From an uncultured Mucispirillum sp. (lineage in GTDB: Bacteria > Chrysiogenota > Deferribacteres > Deferribacterales > Mucispirillaceae), in the NCBI GenBank assembly GCA_945947845.1, contig CAMEZN010000114.1:1-6196 (forward strand): DNA of 6,196 bases, given 5' to 3'. Position numbers and translations under genes: made by a program. Under the pieces are notes generated by a model. The model had not been told where the DNA came from and searched no databases. It worked only from the letters and a program-made list of their open reading frames with translations. Below, piece by piece: positions 1 through 6,153 of the stretch (positions within the stretch are counted from its first letter, which is position 1; every line of letters begins with the position of its first letter).

Positions 1-2
1 AT

Positions 3-581
3 TTTGATAACAGCACTTTAATGCGGGCTTTAAATAGCCTGCTTCCAAAAGATATTGCAGTGCTTGATATTATAGATGTTACAAAAGAGTTTCATTCAGG
101 CAAATCTATAAAATCTAAAACTTATGAATATAAAATAATAAACTGCCCTGTCCATAACCCGTTTATGATAAACCGTGCCCTGTGGATTAGAAACCATATT
201 AATAGAAAATATTTAGAAGATACTCTCATACATTTTTGCGGCACACACGATTTCCAGTCGTTCTGTGTTAAAAAAACAAAAAAAGAAAACACTGTCCGCA
301 CAATAAATTATATAAAATTATTATCTGATAATGAAAATATATCAATTCTTATAAATGCCAGCGGATTTTTACATAATATGGTAAGAATAATAACGGGAAC
401 AGCATTGAAAATAATAAAAGATAATTTAAAACCAGAAACAGTGCTTGAAATTATGGAGCAGAAAGACAGAAGAATGGCTGGTCCTACTGCCCCAGCTTAT
501 GCCCTTTATCAAAAAGAAGCGATTTATAATGATGAAAATACAGCAGGTTTAAAAGGCATACCTGAAAAATACAGACCTTAA
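3..581 (+). CDS. truA: tRNA pseudouridine(38-40) synthase TruA, C-terminal part (5' end outside window)
   Basis: TruA converts uridines 38, 39 and 40 of the tRNA anticodon stem-loop to pseudouridine in the cytoplasm. The frame is open from base 3, so the gene enters from the left. The ATG at 21 is internal, because FDNSTL before it continues the family pattern. About 192 residues are visible of the usual 245-270. The missing part includes the catalytic aspartate motif (GRTDxGVHA), which should lie only about ten residues upstream. Family landmarks seen in order are RALNSLLPKDIAVLD, a KTYEYKI strand, GTHDFQSFC, TVRTI, SGFLHNMVRIITG (the Arg after MV pairs with the catalytic Asp in the family), and the C-terminal AGPTAPAYALY. 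The usual FHARF motif reads FHSGKSI, a mild divergence. The stop overlaps the stop of the convergent sugar kinase by four bases. Family assignment is very secure. Confidence 0.95.
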   Translation, partial: FDNSTLMRALNSLLPKDIAVLDIIDVTKEFHSGKSIKSKTYEYKIINCPVHNPFMINRALWIRNHINRKYLEDTLIHFCGTHDFQSFCVKKTKKENTVRTINYIKLLSDNENISILINASGFLHNMVRIITGTALKIIKDNLKPETVLEIMEQKDRRMAGPTAPAYALYQKEAIYNDENTAGLKGIPEKYRP

Positions 582-1459
582 AGCCCAAAAAATAAGGCTG
601 CTCCACCAGCCATTCCTGCCTGATTTTTTAATACTGCCCGTTCAATTTTCACCCTGCCTTTATATGCTGGAAAAATTATTTTATTAAATTCTTCCTGCAT
701 AACTTCTTCATAATACATAGAAAGTTCAGAAAGTCCGCCGCCATACTTTATTTTATCTGGGCAGAATAAGGCTGCCATATTAGCAAATGCACCAGCAAGC
801 AGCCTGCCATAATCTTTAAATGCTTCCAAAGCATTACTATCTCCACTTGAAGCAAGCTCACCTAATTCAACAGGTGCTATCTCTTTACCAGTTATATTTT
901 TATATATTTCTTTTAACCCGCTTGTAGAACAATATTCATCTAAACAGCCCCTTCTTCCACAGCCACACTGCCTGCCCTGAAAATCAATAGACATATGTCC
1001 TATCTCAAATAAAGTAATATTTGACTGTAACAGTTTACCATTTAATATTAATCCGCCGCCAAACCCAGAACCTAATGTGCAAAATACCATATTTTTTACT
1101 GATTTTTTATCACCAAAAACATATTCACCATAAGCAGCTAAATTTGCATCATTTTCTGCCATTACTTTTATATCAAATATATTTTCTAAATCATTCCGTA
1201 TATGCTTTCCATTTAATATATGAAGGTTAGGTGCAAATATTTCATCTTTTTCTATATCATAGCCACCGGGCAAAGCTGCTGTAATCCCTGCTGGTTTTTC
1301 AGATATGCCTGCCATAATACTCTTAACTGCTTCTATAAAGCCGTTATAGGATTCTTCTTTTATTATAGTCTTTTTCTCTTGGCTTATTAAGCCATTAATA
1401 TCAACAAGCCCGCTTTTGATTGATGATGCCCCTATATCTAATGATAAAACTTTTTCCAT
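578..1459 (-). CDS. ROK-family sugar kinase (glucokinase / N-acetylhexosamine kinase type)
   Basis: This is an ATP-dependent cytoplasmic kinase of the ROK family, which phosphorylates hexoses or amino sugars. The N-terminus MEKVLSLDIGASSIKSGLVD is the phosphate-binding motif. Near residue 102 is AENDANLAAYGE, whose Asp is the expected catalytic base. A second phosphate motif follows (TLGSGFGGGLILNG). The ROK signature comes next: EIGH, then CGCGRRGC, whose His and three Cys bind zinc. YGGGLSE near the C-terminus is the adenosine motif. Length (293 aa) is normal. The ATG at 1465 would add two residues, but the only Shine-Dalgarno-like sequence (GGCAGG) would be 2 nt from it and 8 nt from the ATG at 1459, so the latter is preferred. 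The motifs do not fix the substrate. The family also contains DNA-binding repressors, but no N-terminal helix-turn-helix is present, which favours an enzyme. The gene is divergent from the AlkD-like gene and convergent with truA. Confidence 0.9.
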   Translation of the reverse strand: MEKVLSLDIGASSIKSGLVDINGLISQEKKTIIKEESYNGFIEAVKSIMAGISEKPAGITAALPGGYDIEKDEIFAPNLHILNGKHIRNDLENIFDIKVMAENDANLAAYGEYVFGDKKSVKNMVFCTLGSGFGGGLILNGKLLQSNITLFEIGHMSIDFQGRQCGCGRRGCLDEYCSTSGLKEIYKNITGKEIAPVELGELASSGDSNALEAFKDYGRLLAGAFANMAALFCPDKIKYGGGLSELSMYYEEVMQEEFNKIIFPAYKGRVKIERAVLKNQAGMAGGAALFFGL

Positions 1460-1509
1460 AAACATTACCTGCCATATATTAAAACTATCATAATAATATT
1501 TTTTATGAT

Positions 1510-1536
1510 ATTATAACATAAAATTAAACAAAACAA
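1510..1536 (-). promoter_or_regulatory. Candidate extended -10 promoter of the ROK kinase gene
   Basis: On the minus strand, positions 1518-1510 read TGTTATAAT: a perfect TATAAT (1515-1510) with the TG of an extended -10. A weak -35, TTGTTT, lies at 1536-1531 with a 15-nt spacer. An extended -10 can compensate for such a weak -35. Transcription would start near 1503, leaving about 45 nt of leader before the ATG at 1459. The 11-mer TATGTTATAAT is identical to the 3' end of the CRISPR repeats in this window. The call is by motif only. Confidence 0.55.
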
Positions 1537-1543
1537 GGTTTTT

Positions 1544-2296
1544 ATGGAAAAAACAGTTGAGCAGTATTGCAGAAATATTGAACAGTTTATTGTAAACAAT
1601 GCAGATATAAAAAAAATAGATAATATTAAAATATACCTTAAAAATCAGGCAGAAATTATATATGGTATCCCTATGAAAAGGTTAAAAGCCTTATTTTCAA
1701 AACACTTGAACGAGTTTGATAACCTTGAAAGCTGCCATATTTACAGCCTTATAAATACACTTTTTCTTTCAAAAGCATTTGAAAAACAAGTGATAGCCTG
1801 TATGCTTTTAGAAAAATATTATTATAAATTTGATGAAAAAAATATTATAAACCTTATAAAAAATTATATTTTAAATAATATTATTATAAACTGGGCAATT
1901 GCTGACCAGATAGCTGTAAACACATTCAGTAAATTTAATAATAAATCATTTCTGCATGAATTTTCTATAAATTCTCATTATCTTTTAAGACGGTGCAGTG
2001 TTACAGTTTTTGCAGAAATGGAGCTTACAGATGATGACATAAATATGCTTATCAATAACCTTAAAGAGCTGTTTCATGAAAAAGATGAATATGTTATGCG
2101 AGCAGCAGGCTGGGCTTGCAGAAATATTTTAAATTATAATGAAAGCAGATATTTTCAGTTTATAAATGAATGCTGCCACCTTATGCCTAGAATAATGCTG
2201 AGAAATGCCATAGAGTTTTTAGATGAAGATATAAGAGTAAAGATTTTAATTTCATCAAAAGAAAAAAGGGACAGCTTAAAGAAGAAAACTAAATAA
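1544..2296 (+). CDS. AlkD-like HEAT-repeat DNA alkylation repair protein
   Basis: This 250-residue, mainly alpha-helical protein matches the AlkD/AlkC-like superfamily. These are DNA glycosylases that excise positively charged N3- and N7-alkyl purines without flipping the base. The segment around residues 115-125 reads INWAIADQIA, giving the Trp-x3-Asp spacing (W117, D121) of the Bacillus cereus AlkD site (W109, D113). YLLRRCSV at 146-153 supplies the arginine matching R148, and AAGWACRN at 187-194 supplies the Trp matching W187. The first 110 residues are repeat helices, including YGIPMKRLKAL. An AAGG Shine-Dalgarno at 1535-1538 lies 5 nt before the ATG. The gene is divergent from the ROK kinase and ends 8 bp from the convergent kinase-like gene. 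The matching key residues suggest an active enzyme. Family membership is well supported, but specificity is inferred. Confidence 0.82.
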   Translation: MEKTVEQYCRNIEQFIVNNADIKKIDNIKIYLKNQAEIIYGIPMKRLKALFSKHLNEFDNLESCHIYSLINTLFLSKAFEKQVIACMLLEKYYYKFDEKNIINLIKNYILNNIIINWAIADQIAVNTFSKFNNKSFLHEFSINSHYLLRRCSVTVFAEMELTDDDINMLINNLKELFHEKDEYVMRAAGWACRNILNYNESRYFQFINECCHLMPRIMLRNAIEFLDEDIRVKILISSKEKRDSLKKKTK

Positions 2297-2304
2297 TCAT
2301 ACCA

Positions 2305-3699
2305 TTAAGAAAGCGGTGCTTTAAATTCAAAAGTAAACCTGAGACCGTTATCTATCCGCTCTACTTTTGATTTGCCATGATGTCTTTCTACTATTGTGCC
2401 AGCTATTACTATACCCCAGTAATCAAAACTTTGGGAAAGCATAGTATGTTTCCATGGGCTGAACATACTCTCAATAATATAATCAGGAGCTTCAACACCT
2501 TCTAAATCTATATTCATAGTAAAAAAATCAGTATTTGAAGAAAGTTTTATTTTAAAATGTAATGACTGACAGCTGGAAAAATAACGAATATTATCTTTTA
2601 AAATATAGCATACTGCTAATTTTAAAAACATTTTATTGCCTAGTATGTGAAATGATTTACTTTCTGAAAAATCATATTCAACTTCATAGCTGTCTGTAAA
2701 TTTATAAAGATATGCTGTGAAATTTCTATCAATATTTTTTTCTGCAAGAGAAACTACAAGCTGGCTCATAAACTCATTAATATCAACATTCTCTGTTAAC
2801 TTAAAAGAGATTGCATGAGTATAATCATTATAACCTGCAATAATTTCTTCCACTAAAAGCAGCTTATTATCTACAATCTTCCATAAGTTCTGCATATGAG
2901 CATCAGCTTCTGTTTTTGATTTTATTTGCCTTATAAACCCGCCTGCCGCAGTTAAGGCATTCATAACATTGTGGGATAAATGGCGGGAAAAACCTGCTAC
3001 AATAGACTGTTCTTCTATTTTTCTCATTTGAAGTATTTTTGTGATTTTAGTAGTAATATCATCAAATATGATTTCAAAATTGTAGCTGTCATCACTTAAT
3101 GCAATAACATGACCGGCAATACTTATACTCTCCCCTTTTCTATTTATGAGCTTGCCTGAAAAGTTAGAATCAGAACCCTGTAAAGCTGCCCCCATACACC
3201 GCTTTACTTCTGTTGCTGTATTTTCATCAAAAATTTTAAAGATATTTTCTTCTATTAAAAAATCATCATCTTGGTATACCTTGGCAAACTTTCTATTGTA
3301 GAAGAAAATATCACCTGTCAAGTCTATCTCTACTATACTTTCAGGTGAAGCATTTAGAATATGCTCTAACTTATTCATAAAATAAGTTATCCGCTGTAAA
3401 CCGCCTTCTTTCTCCATATAAGGAGAATATTTACCTGCTATTTTTGTCATAAAAAATGTATCAAGGCTTGCATGAACTGCTGTTTGAATAGTTTTTATAT
3501 CACTAGAACTATCAATAAAATAACTGCCATTATGTGGATTTTTATTTTTAATAATAATTACAAAACAAGATGGAGAATATTCATCAGGAAATTCTGTAAC
3601 AATAGCATGTGCTTCATTTTTACTGCACAGCTTAAAGTGCTCATTTAATTCTTTTGCAATACTTTCGTAATGTGGAAGGTTTACATAAACATGTCTCAC
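2305..3699 (-). CDS. PAS-domain histidine-kinase-like protein with degenerate ATPase domain
   Basis: This 464-residue soluble protein has no membrane segment. Residues 1-95 form an alpha/beta region that may be a receiver-like or other sensory domain; I do not recognise it. Residues about 105-220 look like a PAS domain (ILNASPESIVEIDLTGDIFFYN, then a closing IIFDDIT). Residues about 225-295 look like a dimerisation/phosphotransfer helix pair with FSRHLSHNVMNALTA. H243 is the likely phospho-acceptor, but N244 replaces the usual acidic residue. The C-terminal region follows the HATPase_c order. An N-box-like LKDNIRYF carries N370. The G1 box is eroded to DLEGVEAP (D398 kept, glycines shifted). 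The F-box MFSPWKHT is good. The G2 box reads FDYWGI with a single glycine. It may be a weak kinase, a phosphatase-biased form or a pseudokinase. The start is GTG, preceded by GGGGA at 7 nt. It lies 64 bp downstream of fliL on the same strand, so it is probably co-transcribed with it. Confidence 0.75.
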   Translation of the reverse strand: MRHVYVNLPHYESIAKELNEHFKLCSKNEAHAIVTEFPDEYSPSCFVIIIKNKNPHNGSYFIDSSSDIKTIQTAVHASLDTFFMTKIAGKYSPYMEKEGGLQRITYFMNKLEHILNASPESIVEIDLTGDIFFYNRKFAKVYQDDDFLIEENIFKIFDENTATEVKRCMGAALQGSDSNFSGKLINRKGESISIAGHVIALSDDSYNFEIIFDDITTKITKILQMRKIEEQSIVAGFSRHLSHNVMNALTAAGGFIRQIKSKTEADAHMQNLWKIVDNKLLLVEEIIAGYNDYTHAISFKLTENVDINEFMSQLVVSLAEKNIDRNFTAYLYKFTDSYEVEYDFSESKSFHILGNKMFLKLAVCYILKDNIRYFSSCQSLHFKIKLSSNTDFFTMNIDLEGVEAPDYIIESMFSPWKHTMLSQSFDYWGIVIAGTIVERHHGKSKVERIDNGLRFTFEFKAPLS

Positions 3700-3722
3700 A
3701 ATATTATCCCCAGTGTTCTTTT

Positions 3723-3751
3723 AGGCTATCATTATAATGCTTTATTGTCAA
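3723..3751 (-). promoter_or_regulatory. Weak candidate promoter between fliL and the kinase-like gene
   Basis: On the minus strand a perfect -35 hexamer TTGACA lies at 3751-3746. At 17 nt spacing the -10 would be TAGCCT (3728-3723), which keeps only the three most conserved positions. A perfect TATAAT (3736-3731) is also present, but only 9 nt from TTGACA, too close to pair with it. The kinase-like gene could therefore have its own start in addition to read-through from fliL, but the signals do not line up well. Confidence 0.2.
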
Positions 3752-3763
3752 GGTGCTTATATT

Positions 3764-4297
3764 CTAACCACAGAGAAAACTTTCAAAATATATTTCAACA
3801 ACTGCATTATTTTTTAATACATTATTCATCTTTGCTTTTAAATCCCGCTTTATATATGCCATAATAGACGGTCTGTCAATATCTATTATAGGATAATTTT
3901 TCAACATGTTCCTTATTTCATTAACTGTCTGCACAGTAATTTCTTCTATTGCTTTTGCATCTTTTTTGTTATGAGCTTCAAACACAATATCTACTTTAAA
4001 ATAGGAAGGATTATCTGTTTCCCGAAGTTTATAGGCATCGCAATATATATCGTTTATGCGGACATAATAAAGCTGATTATTTACTTTCTCACTTTTTACC
4101 TTATACATATTATATATAGTAGGCTCTTGTTTTTTAACAGTAACTTTTGAGAAATCCGCCTGTTTTAAGTCTATCCTGCCATATAACTTCCATATAACAA
4201 GGGCAATTGCCGTCATTACTAAAAGCCATATAACTAATTTTACTAATTTTTTGAATGTTGTATCTTTTCTTTCTTTACTCATACGAAATAATATCAT
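3764..4297 (-). CDS. fliL: FliL-like flagellar basal-body-associated membrane protein
   Basis: FliL is a single-pass inner-membrane protein around the flagellar stator that modulates torque and stator engagement. This 177-residue product has the FliL layout: a short basic cytoplasmic N-terminus (MSKERKDTTFKKLVK), one membrane helix at about residues 20-38, a linker, and a periplasmic domain from about 75. The domain runs YYVRINDIYCDAYKL, then YFKVDIVFEA, a helix with ENEIRN-like content (VNEIRNMLKNYP), the long helix IMAYIKRDLKAKMNNVL, and the terminal strand VVEIYFESFLCG. The last part matches the family ending in which a strand reads VxxVYFTxFVxQ. The start at 4297 has a weak GTGA six bases upstream; an internal ATG at 4282 gives the more typical MSKE start but has no visible Shine-Dalgarno. 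No other flagellar gene is in the window. The assignment rests on fold pattern and short motifs, not a strong signature. Confidence 0.65.
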   Translation of the reverse strand: MILFRMSKERKDTTFKKLVKLVIWLLVMTAIALVIWKLYGRIDLKQADFSKVTVKKQEPTIYNMYKVKSEKVNNQLYYVRINDIYCDAYKLRETDNPSYFKVDIVFEAHNKKDAKAIEEITVQTVNEIRNMLKNYPIIDIDRPSIMAYIKRDLKAKMNNVLKNNAVVEIYFESFLCG

Positions 4298-4322
4298 ATT
4301 ATTTCACTTTATAAAAGAGATA

Positions 4323-4328
4323 ATTATA
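4323..4328 (-). promoter_or_regulatory. Candidate -10 element for fliL
   Basis: A perfect TATAAT lies on the minus strand in the short divergent region between mtaB and fliL, about 26 nt upstream of the fliL ATG. No recognisable -35 sits 16-18 nt upstream and there is no extended -10 TG, so the call is weak. Its edge touches the Shine-Dalgarno of mtaB (4328-4334) on the other strand. Confidence 0.25.
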
Positions 4329-4334
4329 AGGGAG
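4328..4334 (+). promoter_or_regulatory. Ribosome binding site that decides the TTG start of mtaB
   Basis: AAGGGAG is a strong Shine-Dalgarno match 6 nt before the TTG at 4341. The upstream in-frame ATG at 4251 would lie inside the divergent fliL gene. It would add 30 residues (NVVSFLSLLIRNN...) that do not belong to the family, so TTG is preferred. Confidence 0.8.
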
Positions 4335-4340
4335 CAAACA

Positions 4341-5600
4341 TTGAATATATATTTTGTTACATTTGGCTGCAAAGTAAATGCAGGAGAAGACCAGTATTAT
4401 TTATCACAGCTTATTGAACAGGGATTTAAAGAAGCTTCATCTATAAATGAAGCAGATATAATTGTAATAAACACATGTGCAGTAACAGAAACCGCTGCAA
4501 AAAAATCTGCCCATTATATAGAAAAGTTAAGAAAAGAGAATAAAGATATTAAAATAATTGTTACAGGCTGCCTGACAGAAGAAAAAGGGGTATCACTTAA
4601 AGAATACGGTGCCGATATAATTGTTACTAATGGTTCAAAAAGCCAGCTTGTAAACCATATATTAAACTTAACTGATGGTTATATTAAAGCATCTGACGGC
4701 AGTTTTGCAGGCGGAGCATTGCTTTCACATACCAGCACAAAAACAAGAGCATTTTTTAAAATACAAGATGGCTGTGATGCTTTTTGCACATACTGCATTA
4801 TTCCAGCACTAAGGGGCAGGCCAAAAAGTATGCCAAAAGATGAAGTTATAAGCGGGTTTAAAAAACTGCTTTCTCTTGGCTATAAAGAAATAGTGCTTGT
4901 AGGAATACATATAGGGCTTTATGGTAAAGATTTAGGGCTGAATATAACTGATATATTAGAAGAACTTGTAAAAATTGAAGGGGATTTCCGCATAAGGCTT
5001 ACAAGTATAGAAATCAATGAAATAGATGAAAGACTCTTATATTTAATAAAAGATAATAAAAAAATATGCCCACACTTACATATACCACTGCAAAGCGGCT
5101 GCGATAAAATATTATCACTTATGGGCAGAAAATATAAAAAAGATGATTATATTCAAACAATAGAAAAAGCAAGAAAGATTATACCTGATGTAACGATAGG
5201 CTCAGATATTATTGCAGGCTTTCCTAGTGAAACAAATGATGATTTTAATGATACACTTAAAACTCTTGAAAAAGCAGGCACAGAGTTTTACCATGCTTTT
5301 CCTTATTCTGAAAGAAAAGGCACAGTAGCAGAAAATATGGAAAATAAAGTAGATATTAAAATAAGAGAAGAAAGAGCCGCATTATTAAGACAACAGGGAC
5401 TGAAAAACCTTATGAACTTATATAACAAATCCATAGGTAAAACATATAAAGTATTATCAGAAAAAGGAAATAAAGGCCATACAGAAAACTATATGCTTAT
5501 TCATTATGATAAAAATATAGAACCAAATAAGTTTATAGATGTATTAGTAACAGAAATAAAAGATAATAAACTATATGGAAAGGTAATAACTCTGTATTAA
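4341..5600 (+). CDS. mtaB: tRNA (N6-L-threonylcarbamoyladenosine(37)-C2)-methylthiotransferase MtaB
   Basis: MtaB is a radical SAM enzyme that adds a methylthio group to t6A37 of ANN-decoding tRNAs, giving ms2t6A. Read from the TTG at 4341 it has 419 residues, a normal length. The N-terminal methylthiotransferase domain carries the three cysteines of the auxiliary 4Fe-4S cluster: C10 in VTFGCKVN, C46 in NTCAVT and C77 in TGCLTE. The radical SAM domain carries CDAFCTYC (C145, C149, C152). GIHIGLYGKDL, CPHLHIPLQSGCDKIL and FPYSERKGTVAENM favour MtaB over its relatives MiaB and RimO. A C-terminal TRAM-like region, for RNA binding, follows from about residue 360. The usual CKVNQYE reads CKVNAGEDQYY. 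The last codons and the stop lie inside the first, degenerate CRISPR repeat. No terminator is visible after it, so its transcript may enter the array. Confidence 0.93.
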   Translation: MNIYFVTFGCKVNAGEDQYYLSQLIEQGFKEASSINEADIIVINTCAVTETAAKKSAHYIEKLRKENKDIKIIVTGCLTEEKGVSLKEYGADIIVTNGSKSQLVNHILNLTDGYIKASDGSFAGGALLSHTSTKTRAFFKIQDGCDAFCTYCIIPALRGRPKSMPKDEVISGFKKLLSLGYKEIVLVGIHIGLYGKDLGLNITDILEELVKIEGDFRIRLTSIEINEIDERLLYLIKDNKKICPHLHIPLQSGCDKILSLMGRKYKKDDYIQTIEKARKIIPDVTIGSDIIAGFPSETNDDFNDTLKTLEKAGTEFYHAFPYSERKGTVAENMENKVDIKIREERAALLRQQGLKNLMNLYNKSIGKTYKVLSEKGNKGHTENYMLIHYDKNIEPNKFIDVLVTEIKDNKLYGKVITLY

Positions 5601-5624
5601 CCGCAGTGTTTAATATATTATAAT
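5589..5624 (+). repeat. Degenerate terminal CRISPR repeat overlapping the end of mtaB
   Basis: This copy differs from the consensus at 7 of 36 positions (1, 2, 11, 15, 18, 20 and 29), while all other complete copies are identical. It marks the old, leader-distal end of the array. Its first 12 bases are the last mtaB codons (ACT CTG TAT TAA). With the consensus repeat the same frame would read GTT CTG TAT TGA, so the repeat supplies a stop either way. Changes at positions 11 (TTGACC to TTAACC) and 29 (loss of the TG) weaken the embedded promoter, although TATAAT is intact. Confidence 0.9.
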
Positions 5625-5662
5625 CCCGAGCAGGTGCAGGAATTAAGCAAGCAGGTTCTGTA

Positions 5663-6153
5663 TTGACCACAATATTTAATATGTTATAATTAAACCATAT
5701 TGAGCAGAAAGTTCATAATCCGTTCTGTATTGACCACAATATTTAATATGTTATAATAGGAAAGAAAAAGTCATTAATAGAGTATTTGTTCTGTATTGAC
5801 CACAATATTTAATATGTTATAATAAACTTTTGATAAACTATTCTATAAGGAACGTTCTGTATTGACCACAATATTTAATATGTTATAATCTACCTGCCTG
5901 CGCGTTTAAATATTCTGCCGTTCTGTATTGACCACAATATTTAATATGTTATAATACTTCTTGTTCACCTAAATTAGTAAACATAGTTCTGTATTGACCA
6001 CAATATTTAATATGTTATAATGAAGAGATGCATCATTATAAGATAAAGTTAGTTCTGTATTGACCACAATATTTAATATGTTATAATATGAAAGAATAAA
6101 GGCTTATATTGATATTGGTTCTGTATTGACCACAATATTTAATATGTTATAAT
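5663..6153 (+). promoter_or_regulatory. Repeat-embedded extended -10 promoters, one per intact repeat
   Basis: Each of the eight intact, complete repeats carries TTGACC (5 of 6 to the -35 consensus), a 16-nt spacer, and TATAAT (6 of 6) preceded by TG and one base, an extended -10. The -10 hexamers are at 5685-5690, 5752-5757, 5818-5823, 5884-5889, 5950-5955, 6016-6021, 6082-6087 and 6148-6153, each ending at the last base of its repeat. Transcription should begin about 6-8 nt into the following spacer. Established parallels are N. meningitidis (repeat ending TGCTACAAT) and C. jejuni (ending TGGTAAAAT), where such promoters make short crRNAs from each spacer. Function here is inferred from sequence. 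Confidence 0.7.

Noticed and set aside
560..600. Bidirectional terminator between truA and the ROK kinase
   Set aside because: The stops overlap and no stable stem followed by a T-run is visible there; the A/T runs are coding.
1021..1230. 69-codon open frame on the plus strand
   Set aside because: It lies wholly antisense within the ROK kinase gene, has low-complexity composition (HLILI, HHFLPLLLYQ) and no ribosome site; a shadow frame.
2290..2310. Terminator between the AlkD-like gene and the kinase-like gene
   Set aside because: Only 8 bp separate the convergent stops and no GC-rich hairpin is visible.
3670..3864. 64-codon open frame on the plus strand spanning the gap between the kinase-like gene and fliL
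   Set aside because: It overlaps the ends of both minus-strand genes, has no Shine-Dalgarno and no recognisable product; treated as a shadow.
4251..4340. ATG at 4251 as the mtaB start
   Set aside because: It adds 30 hydrophobic residues foreign to the family, lies inside the divergent fliL gene, and lacks the strong Shine-Dalgarno found before the TTG at 4341.
1..5588. tracrRNA or anti-repeat in the window
   Set aside because: I looked for the complement of the repeat's TTGACC region and its flanks on both strands and saw no extended match outside the array.
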